Positions 52,860 to 61,783 of a stretch of 64,000 nucleotides of DNA are shown here, piece after piece (position 1 is the first letter of the stretch; each line of letters opens with the position of its first letter). The DNA is from Alphaproteobacteria bacterium. GTDB taxonomy: Bacteria > Pseudomonadota > Alphaproteobacteria > Micropepsales > Micropepsaceae. Below the pieces are notes generated by a model. It worked only from the letters and a program-made list of their open reading frames with translations, was not told the origin of the DNA and did no database searches. The position numbers were made by a program, and so were the translations under genes. Where the stretch lies: the NCBI GenBank assembly GCA_016783965.1, contig JADHVO010000001.1, positions 310,001 through 374,000 on the forward strand, written 5' to 3'.

Positions 52860-54006
52860 CCATGTCTGCCGGGTCGAGCGCCAACGGCAGCAGGATCGTA
52901 AACGTGCTGCCCTCACCCAGCCGGCTCTCGATCGTGAGGCGGCCCTGGTGGCGGTTGACGATGTGCTTGACGATGGCGAGGCCGAGCCCCGTACCACCCT
53001 TCTCCCGGCTGCGCTTCACGTCGACCCGGTAGAAGCGCTCGGTCAGGCGCGGCACGGCATCCTGCGGAATGCCCTCGCCGTCATCCTTGACCTGGACGGA
53101 CAGCATCGAACCGGAGCCGCGGCCGCCCGCGCCCGGAACAACCTTCATCGCGACCCAGACATGGCCGTTCTCCTGGCCATATTTGATCGCGTTGTGGATC
53201 AGGTTCTGGAACAGCTGGATCAGCTCGTCGCGCTCGCCGATCACCGGCGGCACCTCGGGCGCGGCGCACAGTTCGAGCGAAATGTTGTCCGTCCGAGCCA
53301 GCGGGCTCAGCGCCGCGAACGCCTCGCGCACGATGCGGTCGATCTGCACGACTCCGGACGGCCGCACATGCTCGTTGAGTTCGATGCGGGTCAGCGACAG
53401 CAGGTCCTCGATCAGCCGCCGCATACGGCCGGCCTCAACCGCCATGATGTCAAGGAAGCGATCACGCGCCACCGCGTCGTCACGGGCATGGCCCTTCAGC
53501 GTGTCGATGAAGCCGGAAACGGCGGCCAAAGGCGTGCGCAACTCATGGCTGGCATTCGCGACGAAATCGACGCGCATCTGCTCGCTGCGCTTGATCGCGG
53601 TCAGATCATGCAGCAGCACCGTCACGATCGGCGGCTCCGAAGTCGTGCGCGACAAGTGTGCGGAATAGTGCCGCTCGACCGGCACGGGCACCGTGAACTC
53701 GATCGAAGAGGTGTCGCCCGTGTCCGCTGTCCGCCCGATTGCCTCCAGCAGGGCGGGCGTGCGCAGCAGAGAGGTGACCCGCTTGTTCGCCGGATCGGTG
53801 CCGATGACCGTACGCATGGGGCTGTTGGCGAACAGCACGCGGCCGTCCCTGCCCACCAGCATCAGAGGATCGGGCAGATCCTCCAGGATCTCGCGCGACA
53901 GCGGTGGCAATCCGGTCAGATCGGCGCCGTTTGCCGCCGGCGGTTGTGCGCGGATCGGTGTCAGCGCACGGCGCAGGGAATTCCAGACAGTCGGGTTGTC
54001 ACTCAT
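52840..54006 (-). CDS. phoR: Phosphate regulon sensor histidine kinase, no membrane segment
   Basis: 388 residues from ATG 54006 (GAGG upstream). A PAS-like domain (LSREILEDLPDPLMLVGRDGRVLFANSPM) precedes the dimerisation/phosphotransfer domain with the His (residue 154) in ASHELRTPLAAVSGF and the ATPase domain with N box (NLIHNAIKYG), G1 (DDGEGI) and G2 (GGTGLGLAIV). Unlike most PhoR proteins the N-terminus (about 35 residues, Pro-rich) has no hydrophobic helix, so the kinase is probably cytoplasmic or bound to another protein. It faces phoU and phoB downstream. Confidence 0.9.
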   Translation of the reverse strand: MSDNPTVWNSLRRALTPIRAQPPAANGADLTGLPPLSREILEDLPDPLMLVGRDGRVLFANSPMRTVIGTDPANKRVTSLLRTPALLEAIGRTADTGDTSSIEFTVPVPVERHYSAHLSRTTSEPPIVTVLLHDLTAIKRSEQMRVDFVANASHELRTPLAAVSGFIDTLKGHARDDAVARDRFLDIMAVEAGRMRRLIEDLLSLTRIELNEHVRPSGVVQIDRIVREAFAALSPLARTDNISLELCAAPEVPPVIGERDELIQLFQNLIHNAIKYGQENGHVWVAMKVVPGAGGRGSGSMLSVQVKDDGEGIPQDAVPRLTERFYRVDVKRSREKGGTGLGLAIVKHIVNRHQGRLTIESRLGEGSTFTILLPLALDPADMGVTELL

Positions 54007-54067
54007 ATGGCCTCGAACACGTGACCACATCATACGAGCATTCGTGACAAATCAACGGCGAGTGCGA

Positions 54068-54880
54068 TCAACCCTTGCGAAGCATCCCGTTGATATCTGC
54101 ATTGGTGAGCGCGCCTTGCACGAGGGGTTCCGATGAACCGTTCGCAAGGAAATCCTTCGCCAGACGGAACGTCTCGCTAAGGACCACCTTGCCGATGCCG
54201 GAGCCCGCGCTGAGCCGCCGCACGCCCGCGTTCTCGAGCGCCGCGCCGTCCAGAAGTCCCGGCCACGCCAACAGGTTGAGCGGTAACACGACATCCTTCA
54301 CCAGCTCCGCGATGCGGGCACTGTCAGGGAAGCCCGGCACGAAGATCGAGCTGGCGCCCGCCTCGCGATAGAGCTTCGCGCGGCGCACGGTTTCGGGGTA
54401 CGCGGCCTCGCCTTCAACCAGGCGGCGCAGGTAGGTATCGATGCGGGCGTTGACCCAGATATCCACACCTAGTTTGCGTGACGCCGCGCGCAGGTTCTCG
54501 ATCTTCTTCGCCAGCAGGTCGGGCGAGTCGTTGCCGTCCTCGATATTGATGCCGACGGCGCCGGCCTCTATCACTTGCCCGACCGTCGTGGCTGCGGTGG
54601 CCGCGTCATGGGCATAAGCCGCCTCGATGTCGGCAGAGACGGGCACCGTCACGGTCTTCACGATCTCGCTGACGGTGTGGAGCAGCGTCTCCCAAGGCAG
54701 GTGCTGGCCGTCGGCATAGCCGTGCGCCCAGGCGACCGCCGCGCTGGAGGTGGCGATGGCGCTGGCTCCCGCATGCTGGATCACTCGCGCACTGCCGGCA
54801 TCCCAGGCATTGGGCAGCACGAGCAGCTTCGGCCCGGCATGCAGCGCGGCGAAGGCCTTGGCGCGGTCGTGGATCGTCAT
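54068..54880 (-). CDS. Isocitrate lyase / PEP mutase superfamily protein
   Basis: 270 residues. The fold is indicated by LVLPNAWDAGSARVIQHAG, SADIEAAYAHD, GINIEDGNDSPDL and WVNARIDTYLR. The catalytic Cys loop of isocitrate lyase (KKCGH) is absent, so it is a PEP-mutase/oxaloacetate-hydrolase-type member, Mg2+-dependent. ATG 54880 overlaps the stop of the ogt gene (ATGA), making it the third gene of the Ada-AlkA unit. A biochemical link to DNA alkylation repair is not obvious. Confidence 0.88.
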   Translation of the reverse strand: MTIHDRAKAFAALHAGPKLLVLPNAWDAGSARVIQHAGASAIATSSAAVAWAHGYADGQHLPWETLLHTVSEIVKTVTVPVSADIEAAYAHDAATAATTVGQVIEAGAVGINIEDGNDSPDLLAKKIENLRAASRKLGVDIWVNARIDTYLRRLVEGEAAYPETVRRAKLYREAGASSIFVPGFPDSARIAELVKDVVLPLNLLAWPGLLDGAALENAGVRRLSAGSGIGKVVLSETFRLAKDFLANGSSEPLVQGALTNADINGMLRKG

Positions 54881-55407
54881 GTCGTCTTCCTTTTCTTCGC
54901 AGCATGGCGCGCTTCGTGGTCGAGCAGCCAGCGTTTGCGCCCGAGCCCGCCGCCATATCCGGTTAGCGAACCATCCGCGCCCACCACGCGATGACAAGGC
55001 ACGACAACGGCGATCGGGTTTGCACCGTTTGCAAGGCCGACCGCGCGCATCGCCGACGGCCTGCCCATCTTCTTCGCGAGCGCGCCATAGCTTGTGGAGG
55101 AACCCGCCGGGATCTTGCGCAGGTTCCGCCAGCAGGCGAGCTGGAAATCCGTTCCGTGCGCGTCAACCTTGATCTCGTCCAGCGCCGCGATGTCGCCGTC
55201 GAAATAGCGCTTCAGCTTCGACGCCACGCCGCCGGGATCGCGCTTCTTCCGGAATTCGCCGTCCTTGAAGTGGCGACGGAAGATCGAGCGCCAGCGTTCG
55301 GGCCTGTCCTCGAACTCCAGCATGCGCAGTACACCGCGCGCGTCCGCGACCAGCAGAAGAGAGCCGATCGGCGTCTTCACCGTGTCCAGGAACAATTCTT
55401 CAGACAT
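54877..55407 (-). CDS. ogt: Methylated-DNA--protein-cysteine methyltransferase
   Basis: 176 residues. The alkyl-accepting Cys138 is in VVVPCHRVV, with the conserved downstream GYGGGLGRKRWLL and the preceding arginine-finger region SSTSYGALAKKMGRPSAMRAVG. It transfers methyl from O6-methylguanine to itself and is used once. The ATG lies 8 nt inside the Ada-AlkA gene end. GADGSLTGYGGG replaces the usual GxxGxLxGYxxG tail well. Confidence 0.93.
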   Translation of the reverse strand: MSEELFLDTVKTPIGSLLLVADARGVLRMLEFEDRPERWRSIFRRHFKDGEFRKKRDPGGVASKLKRYFDGDIAALDEIKVDAHGTDFQLACWRNLRKIPAGSSTSYGALAKKMGRPSAMRAVGLANGANPIAVVVPCHRVVGADGSLTGYGGGLGRKRWLLDHEARHAAKKRKTT

Positions 55408-56869
55408 GCTCGGCGTCCGCGGTCCACAGATGCTGCGCCGCGTAGGCTCGCCACGGCCGCCAGCTTTCCGCCCGCTCGAGCAGCGCCTTTGGCGTCGGCC
55501 GCTTGCCATCGGTCGCAACAACCGGCGAGCGCAACAGGCCGACATCGGCGGCCGGGAAGGCATCGCTGTCGCGCAACGCACGCAGCGCCCAGTACTGCGC
55601 CGTCCATGGCCCGAATCCCGGCAGTGACAGCAGCTTCTGGATCGTTTCGTCATACGATCCCGCCGCCTCGATCAGCTTCGGATCGGCCGCCACCGCTTCC
55701 GCCAGCGCCTTCAGCGCCGCAATGCGCGCCTTAGGCATGCCGAGCGACGCCAGATCGGCCTTCGCCATCCTCGCCGCGGACGGAAACACCCGCGACAGCC
55801 TTGCGTCCCCTGTTACGTCCGGCCCGACCTGGGTGCCCGCGAGTTTCGCGACCTTGACGGCAAGCTGCCGCGCACCCACCACCGTGATCTGCTGGCCGAG
55901 GATCGCGCGCACCGCGAGTTCGAAGCCGTCCCAGGCGCCCGGTGTGCGCAAGCCGGGCCTGCGCGCGATCAGCGGCGCCAATCCAAGGTCGCCGGACAGG
56001 TGCGCGCCGATGGTCTCGATGTCCGCATCCAGATCGAACAGCCGCCGAAGACGCGCGACGATGGAGAGCAGCGCCGTTACCTTCGGGAACCGGATGGTTG
56101 CTTCCAGATGGTTCTTCGCGGGCTCCACCGCAATCGAGCCGAACGCGCCGTCGATCTCGATGGTGCGGCTGTAGCGGCCCTTCTCGACAAGCTCCACGCC
56201 CTCGATCGACCGCGCGCTCAGGAACGCGAGGATCGCGTCCCAGTCATACGGCGCGCGATAACCGAGCCTCAGGGTCACCATGGACACCGGCGCCGGCGAA
56301 TGGTGCAGGTGGCGCAGCTCGCTCGGCGAACGGCGATACAGTTTCTTGAACGCGTCGTTGAAGCGCCGGATCGAGCCGAAGCCGGCCGCGTCCGCCACCG
56401 CACTCATCGGCAGTCGCGTTTCCTGGATCAGCTGCTTGGCGAACAGCACGCGGCGCGTCTGCGCCACCGCGATCGGCGGCGCACCCAGATGCTTGTCGAA
56501 CAGGCGCCGCAGTTGCCGTTCGCCCACACCCAGCCGCTCGCACAGGCCGGGCAGCGAAGCCTCCTCACCGTCCAGTCCGCCTTCCGCGATCAACGCCAGC
56601 GCGCGGCTGACAGTGTTGGACGTCCCGCGCCACGCCGCGGCGTCCGGAGAAATCTCCGGGCGGCAGCGCAGGCAGGGACGGAATCCCGCTTCCTGCGCCG
56701 CGGCCGCGCTCGGCCAGAACGTCACGTTCTCCCGCTTGGGCGTGCGCGCCGGGCAGACGGGGCGGCAGTAGACGCCGGTCGTCTTCACGCCGATGAAGAG
56801 CCGCCCGTCGAAGCGCGGATCGCGGGTGGCGATGGCGCGGTAGCAGATGTCGTCGCTGAACATGTCCAT
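55400..56869 (-). CDS. Ada-AlkA fusion: methylphosphotriester sensor/AraC regulator and 3-methyladenine glycosylase
   Basis: 489 residues from ATG 56869 (alternatives 56902 and 56863). Domain order: N-terminal Ada zinc domain with Cys35, 39, 66 and 69 (YCRPVC, CLRC), Cys35 matching the E. coli Ada methyl-accepting Cys38; AraC-type helix-turn-helix (about residues 85-190); AlkA N-terminal domain; HhH-GPD glycosylase with LPGFGPWTAQYWALR and catalytic Asp in AFPAADVGL. So it should sense alkylation, activate transcription and excise 3-methyladenine. The O6-guanine methyltransferase part of classical Ada is supplied by the next gene. Confidence 0.92.
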   Translation of the reverse strand: MDMFSDDICYRAIATRDPRFDGRLFIGVKTTGVYCRPVCPARTPKRENVTFWPSAAAAQEAGFRPCLRCRPEISPDAAAWRGTSNTVSRALALIAEGGLDGEEASLPGLCERLGVGERQLRRLFDKHLGAPPIAVAQTRRVLFAKQLIQETRLPMSAVADAAGFGSIRRFNDAFKKLYRRSPSELRHLHHSPAPVSMVTLRLGYRAPYDWDAILAFLSARSIEGVELVEKGRYSRTIEIDGAFGSIAVEPAKNHLEATIRFPKVTALLSIVARLRRLFDLDADIETIGAHLSGDLGLAPLIARRPGLRTPGAWDGFELAVRAILGQQITVVGARQLAVKVAKLAGTQVGPDVTGDARLSRVFPSAARMAKADLASLGMPKARIAALKALAEAVAADPKLIEAAGSYDETIQKLLSLPGFGPWTAQYWALRALRDSDAFPAADVGLLRSPVVATDGKRPTPKALLERAESWRPWRAYAAQHLWTADAEHV

Positions 56870-57199
56870 GCGCGCGACTATGGCCCAACGCGCCGGTTCC
56901 ATGTGGCCATTTTCGGACGCCGATGCCCAGACATGTCAGCAGTCTTCGGCGCCATACCCGAGCTTCGAAAGCGACAGGCGCCAGCCAAATCCGGAACCGC
57001 CAGTCCCAGCAATTACCGCTATTTCAAGCCATTGCACGCGGCGAATGGCTCTCGGCGGGCGATACCGGATTTCCATATTCGTTTGACAACACCCCTGAAC
57101 ACCCGTCCATCATTGGTACGACGGTTGAACAGGGGCCGTCACCCGGCGTGAAGCCGGGAAACACGAGCCGCACCCAAGGAGGCGCGGCCTGGAGGACGG
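56870..57199. promoter_or_regulatory. Divergent region before Ada-AlkA and symporter genes
   Basis: 330 bp without a gene. It contains a -35-like TTGACA (57082-57087), a perfect hairpin CCCGGC-GTGAA-GCCGGG (57142-57158) in the leader of the first symporter gene, and GGAGG (57191-57195) as its ribosome site. An Ada-type alkylation-responsive promoter for the leftward operon must lie at the left end; I could not pick a specific Ada box. Confidence 0.45.
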
Positions 57200-58726
57200 A
57201 TGGTGGAAGCGGTGGCGGCGACGCCCGAGCATCAGCTCGGCAGCACGCGAGCGAAGTTCTTTCTGGCCGTTGGCTCCATTGGTTGGGGTGTCAAGGACTC
57301 TGGCATCACCGGACTGCTTCTCATCTTCTACAATCAGGTACTGGGTGCACCGGCCTATCTGGTGAGCTTTGCAATCGGCATGGCGCTTGTCGTCGATGCC
57401 TTCTACGACCCGGTCATTGGTATCGTTTCCGACAACTGGCGCTCGAAGTGGGGCCGCCGACATCCCTTCATGTATGCCGCTGCATTGCCGGTCGGGCTCT
57501 TCTATTGGGCGATCTGGAATCCGTCACCGGCGTGGTCGGACATGACGAAGTTCGTCTACCTGCTCGTCTGCGCTATCTCAGTGCGCATCGCGATCGCCAC
57601 CTTCGAAATCCCGTCCACCGCGCTCCTCGCCGAGCTGACCAGCGACTACACCAAGCGCACCGAATTCCTGAGCTGGCGCTACCTGTTTGGCGTGGTCGGT
57701 GCGGCGCTGTTCAGTTCCTATGCTTTCTTCTTCCTGTTTGTGCCCGACGCGACGCACAAGTTCGGCCAGCTCAACCCGGCCGGCTATCCCAAGTACTCGA
57801 TCATCGCAGCCGTCATCATGATCGGCTCGATCCTGGTCTCATGCCTCGGATTGCACCGCTACATTCCGCACTTCATCGTGCCCGAGCCGAAGCACCAAAC
57901 CATTGGCACCTTCTTCCGGGAGCTGTGGGACACCCTGACGATCAAGCCGTTCCTGATGCTCCTGATCTCGGGCATGTTCTCCGGAATGGCCGCTGGCCTG
58001 AATGGCGGCATGGGCACTTATGTTCTCACCTTCTTCTGGAAGCTCAAGTCCCAGCAGCTCGCCGCTTTCGCGTTCGTCCTCGTCGGCGCCGCAATTCTGG
58101 CTTCGGCGGTCGTCGTGCCCATCACCAAACGCTTCGAGAAAAAGCACGCCGCCATGGCGTGCTCGGTGCTTGGCATCGTCTTCGGCACAGGGCCCTATAT
58201 CGCCGCACTGTTCGGATGGACGCCGGACTACTCGGCGAAATGGCTCTTTCCGTCACTGCTGGGCTTATTCGTCGTGATCTCCGCCATCGGTGTCGCCGCA
58301 TCCGTGCTGGTGGGCTCCATGATCACCGACGTGGTCGAGTACGGCGCGCTCCAAACCGGCCGCCGCAATGAGGGAACGTTCTTTGCCGCGCTCAGCCTGA
58401 TGGGCAAGTCGATCTCGGGCGTGGGCATCTTCTTCTCAGGGCTGGTGATCTCCCTGGCGCATTTCCCTGTGCATGCCGATCCGGCAACGATCGATCCGGC
58501 GATCATGCGGCATCTGTTCTATGTCTACCTGCCCGTGCTGACGGTTCTTCACCTCATCGCGTTCTACTTCTTCTGGAGCTATCACATCACGCGCGCGCAG
58601 CATGTCGAAAACGTGAAGCGCCTTGCCGAGGAATACACGCTGACGAAGGTTGGCGTCGCGGCAGACCTGGTGGGGGCGCAGTTGCCGCCGGCACCGGCTG
58701 CGGTCAAGGTTGTTCCCGGCGAATAA
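57200..58726 (+). CDS. GPH-type sugar:cation symporter (copy 1)
   Basis: 508 residues with 12 predicted membrane helices of the MelB/GPH family. Conserved blocks: DAFYDPVIGIVSDNWRSKWGRRHPFMY (cation-site Asp and the loop 2-3 motif), IATFEIPSTALLAELTSDYTKRT and the C-terminal half TDVVEYGALQTGRRNEGTFF. It probably imports a glycoside or other sugar with H+ or Na+. It shares about the same architecture with the next two genes, indicating tandem duplication. GGAGG is 5 nt before the ATG. Confidence 0.88.
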   Translation: MVEAVAATPEHQLGSTRAKFFLAVGSIGWGVKDSGITGLLLIFYNQVLGAPAYLVSFAIGMALVVDAFYDPVIGIVSDNWRSKWGRRHPFMYAAALPVGLFYWAIWNPSPAWSDMTKFVYLLVCAISVRIAIATFEIPSTALLAELTSDYTKRTEFLSWRYLFGVVGAALFSSYAFFFLFVPDATHKFGQLNPAGYPKYSIIAAVIMIGSILVSCLGLHRYIPHFIVPEPKHQTIGTFFRELWDTLTIKPFLMLLISGMFSGMAAGLNGGMGTYVLTFFWKLKSQQLAAFAFVLVGAAILASAVVVPITKRFEKKHAAMACSVLGIVFGTGPYIAALFGWTPDYSAKWLFPSLLGLFVVISAIGVAASVLVGSMITDVVEYGALQTGRRNEGTFFAALSLMGKSISGVGIFFSGLVISLAHFPVHADPATIDPAIMRHLFYVYLPVLTVLHLIAFYFFWSYHITRAQHVENVKRLAEEYTLTKVGVAADLVGAQLPPAPAAVKVVPGE

Positions 58727-58765
58727 GTGTCAACCGCGCCCCCACGATTCACGGAGACGCCGCGT

Positions 58766-60232
58766 ATGAGTGAAGTCACCCGTGCCGAACTTGGAAGCTG
58801 GCGCGCCAAGCTGTTCTACGGCTTCGGCTCCATCGCCTATGGCGTGAAAGACTTCGGCTTCGGCACGCTGCTGCTCTTCTATTACAACCAGGTGGTAGGC
58901 CTGCCCGCTGCGGAAGTGAGTTTCGCCATCCTGGTCGTTCTCTGGGTCGACGCTTTCGCCGATCCGATCGTGGGCCAGATCTCCGACAATCTGCGCACGC
59001 GCTGGGGCCGGCGGCACCCGTTCATGTACGCGTCGGCGTTCCCGCTCGCGATCTCCTATTTCTTCCTGTGGATGCCGCCCACGTCGTGGGGCCATCCGGG
59101 CGAGATCGCCTACCTGATCGCAATGGCGATCGTCGTGCGCGTGTTCATCACCATGTACGAGATCCCGAGCTCCGCCATGGTTCCGGAGATGACCGACGAT
59201 TACAACGACCGCACGATGTTCATATCGGTGCGCTATGTGTTCGGCGTGGCGGCCGGCGTGGCGATGAACGCCATCGCCTTCGGCGTGATCATGAAGACGA
59301 TCGGCGGCCATGACGGGCGCCTCAACCCCGCGAACTATCCCGTCTTTGCCGCCGTGTCCTGCGTGATCATGATCGCCTCGATCTACACCTCGGCGCTCGG
59401 CACGCACCGCTATATCCCGTTCTTCCGCGCGCCGGAGCAGCATCGCGCCGGCGCCCTCCAGATGGCCCGCGAGATGTTGGCAACGCTGTCCAACGGCCAG
59501 TTTCTGGTGCTGCTGATCGCGGCGGTGTTCGGCACCATGGCGATCGGGCTCGGTGCCGCGCTCGGCATCTACTTCAACACCTATTTCTGGGAGTTCACGA
59601 CCAGGCAGCTCGCCTACATGGGCGCCGCGGCCATACCGTCCGCGATCCTGGCGCCGGTCATCGCGAACGTCCTGTCGCGCATCATCGGCAAGAAGCCGGC
59701 CGCCGTGACGTTCTACGCGTTGTTCCTTGTCGTCGCCGCGATCATGATCACGCTCCGCCTGCTCAATCTCGCACCCGCCAACGGCACGCCGCTGCTGTTC
59801 GGCCTCGTCTTCGCAGAGCGCGTGACCACGGGCATCCTGGGCATCGGCACGCTGATCCTGTTCGGCTCCATGATGGCCGACGTTGTGGATGCGAGCGCGG
59901 TGCAGACAGGCCGCCGCTCCGAAGGACTCATCTTCGCGTCGGTCGCCTTCATCAACAAGTTGATCTCCGGTGCGGGCACCTTCCTCGCAGGCATCTTCCT
60001 CCAGCTCGCGCAGTTTCCCGAGCACGCCAACCCGGCGACACTCGACCCCGCGGTCCCGCGCCATCTCGCGATGCTCTATCTGCCGGGCATCATGTTCTTC
60101 TACGGCATCGGCATCTTCGTTCTGGCCCGCTACAAGATCAGCAAGGAGCAGCACGAGGCGAATGTACGCCTCCTGACCGAAGGCGAAGCCGAACTCGCCG
60201 CCGCCACCGTCGTCGCGCCGCCGGCACAGTAA
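58766..60232 (+). CDS. GPH-type sugar:cation symporter (copy 2)
   Basis: 488 residues from ATG 58766 (GGAG upstream; a GTG at 58727 directly after the previous stop would add 13). Same family blocks as copy 1: DAFADPIVGQISDNLRTRWGRRHPFMY, TMYEIPSSAMVPEMTDDYNDRT and MMADVVDASAVQTGRRSEGLIF. It is closer to copy 3 in the N-terminal half. The substrate is unknown; the loop between helices 6 and 7 (TLSNGQFLVLL and its flanks) is the most divergent part. The stop is one base from the next start. Confidence 0.88.
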   Translation: MSEVTRAELGSWRAKLFYGFGSIAYGVKDFGFGTLLLFYYNQVVGLPAAEVSFAILVVLWVDAFADPIVGQISDNLRTRWGRRHPFMYASAFPLAISYFFLWMPPTSWGHPGEIAYLIAMAIVVRVFITMYEIPSSAMVPEMTDDYNDRTMFISVRYVFGVAAGVAMNAIAFGVIMKTIGGHDGRLNPANYPVFAAVSCVIMIASIYTSALGTHRYIPFFRAPEQHRAGALQMAREMLATLSNGQFLVLLIAAVFGTMAIGLGAALGIYFNTYFWEFTTRQLAYMGAAAIPSAILAPVIANVLSRIIGKKPAAVTFYALFLVVAAIMITLRLLNLAPANGTPLLFGLVFAERVTTGILGIGTLILFGSMMADVVDASAVQTGRRSEGLIFASVAFINKLISGAGTFLAGIFLQLAQFPEHANPATLDPAVPRHLAMLYLPGIMFFYGIGIFVLARYKISKEQHEANVRLLTEGEAELAAATVVAPPAQ

Positions 60233-60233
60233 G

Positions 60234-61766
60234 ATGGACGGGACCCCGATCACCGCGCTTGCACTGTCGCCCAAGATTCGTGCCGAGCTCGGCAGCGTGC
60301 GCACCAAGCTGTTCTACGGCTTCGGCTCCGTCGCCTTCGGCGTGAAGGACAACGGGTTCCAGTACTTCCTCCTGTTCTTCTACAGCCAGGTGCTGGGCGT
60401 CCCCGCGCTGTCTGTGGGGCTCGCAATCTTCATTGCGCTGGGCGTGGATGCGCTGGCCGATCCGATCGTCGGCCAGATTTCCGACAACCTGCGCACCCGG
60501 CTGGGCCGGCGTCATCCGCTGATGTACGCCGCCGCGATTCCGGCAGCCATCGCCTATTACTTCGTGTGGAATCCGCCGGCACTGCCGCCGAACCTGATGT
60601 TCTTCTACCTGATCGGCATCGCAATCGTCTCGCGCACGTTCATCACGATGTACGAGATTCCGAGCTCCGCCCTCGTCGCCGAACTCACGCCCGACTACGA
60701 CCAGCGCACCGCGTTCCTCAGCTTTCGCTACTTCTTCGGTTGGATCGGCGGCATCGCCGTGAACTTGCTGGCATTTGCCGTGTTCTTCGCGGCGACCAGA
60801 CAGTATCCGTTCGGCCAGCTCAATCCGGCCGGCTACACCAAATACGCCATCGTCTCCTGCGTCCTGATCGTGATCGCCATCGTGGTCTCCGCCGCGGGCA
60901 CGCAGAAATTCGTCCCGTATTTCGCTGTCCCGCCGAAACGCCGCATCACCCTCGGCCAAACGCTGCGCGAGATGCGCGAGACCCTGCGCAACCGGTCGTT
61001 CCTGGTGCTGCTTGTCTCGGCCATCTTCTCCGCGGTCGCAGCGGGCACGCTGACCGCCCTCAACAACCACTTCAACACGTTCTTCTGGGGCCTGAGCGCG
61101 GCGCAGATATCGTGGTTCACCACCGCCGTCATCATCGCGCCATTTGTGGCGCTCGCCATCACCACGCCGATCGGCGCACGCCTGGGCAAGAAGCGCACCG
61201 CGATAATCCTGTGGATCGCGTCAACGGCGACCTATTGGCTGCCTATGGCCGCGCGGCTTCTCGGTGTGTTTCCGCCCAACAGCTCACCCTGGATGCTGCC
61301 CCTGCTGGTGTCTCTCCAGACGACCGGCGCCACGCTCGGCATCGTCTGCGCCATCACCATCTCCTCCATGCTGGCGGACGTGGTGGAGGACAGCGCCCGC
61401 ATCACTGGCCGCCGGTCCGAGGGCCTGTTCTTTGCCGCCAATGCCTTCGTGCAGAAGGCTGTGTCCGGCGCGGGACCCCTGGTCGCGGGCATCCTGCTCA
61501 CGACTCTGGTGCATTTCCCGGAGCACGCGAACCCGGCAACGCTCGATCCGGCGATCCCGCGCCATCTGGCGCTGGTCTATTTCCCGGTGACCTTCGTTCT
61601 GTACGCCGTGGCGCTGATCTGTCTCAGCTTCTATCGCATCGACCGCGCCACGCACGAGGAGAATGTCCGCAAGCTGGCCGAGGAGGGCTTGCGCGCGCCC
61701 ATCGCCATCATAGATGGTCCGCACACGCCGGAGCATGACGATCCGGCCGCATCCGTCGCGCCCTGA
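60234..61766 (+). CDS. GPH-type sugar:cation symporter (copy 3)
   Basis: 510 residues. Family blocks DALADPIVGQISDNLRTRLGRRHPLMY, TMYEIPSSALVAELTPDYDQRT and MLADVVEDSARITGRRSEGLFF are conserved. A 30-residue hydrophilic C-terminal tail (EEGLRAPIAIIDGPHTPEHDD) is longer than in copies 1 and 2. The ATG overlaps the end region of copy 2 with no gap, so translation is coupled. Three such paralogues in a row suggest uptake of several related sugars or glycosides. Confidence 0.88.
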   Translation: MDGTPITALALSPKIRAELGSVRTKLFYGFGSVAFGVKDNGFQYFLLFFYSQVLGVPALSVGLAIFIALGVDALADPIVGQISDNLRTRLGRRHPLMYAAAIPAAIAYYFVWNPPALPPNLMFFYLIGIAIVSRTFITMYEIPSSALVAELTPDYDQRTAFLSFRYFFGWIGGIAVNLLAFAVFFAATRQYPFGQLNPAGYTKYAIVSCVLIVIAIVVSAAGTQKFVPYFAVPPKRRITLGQTLREMRETLRNRSFLVLLVSAIFSAVAAGTLTALNNHFNTFFWGLSAAQISWFTTAVIIAPFVALAITTPIGARLGKKRTAIILWIASTATYWLPMAARLLGVFPPNSSPWMLPLLVSLQTTGATLGIVCAITISSMLADVVEDSARITGRRSEGLFFAANAFVQKAVSGAGPLVAGILLTTLVHFPEHANPATLDPAIPRHLALVYFPVTFVLYAVALICLSFYRIDRATHEENVRKLAEEGLRAPIAIIDGPHTPEHDDPAASVAP

Positions 61767-61783
61767 AGGCGCTTCTGCTAACC

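Noticed and set aside
58730..60307. 525-residue open frame antisense to a symporter gene
   Set aside because: His/Arg/Asp-rich shadow of a membrane-protein gene; no ribosome site and no recognisable domain.
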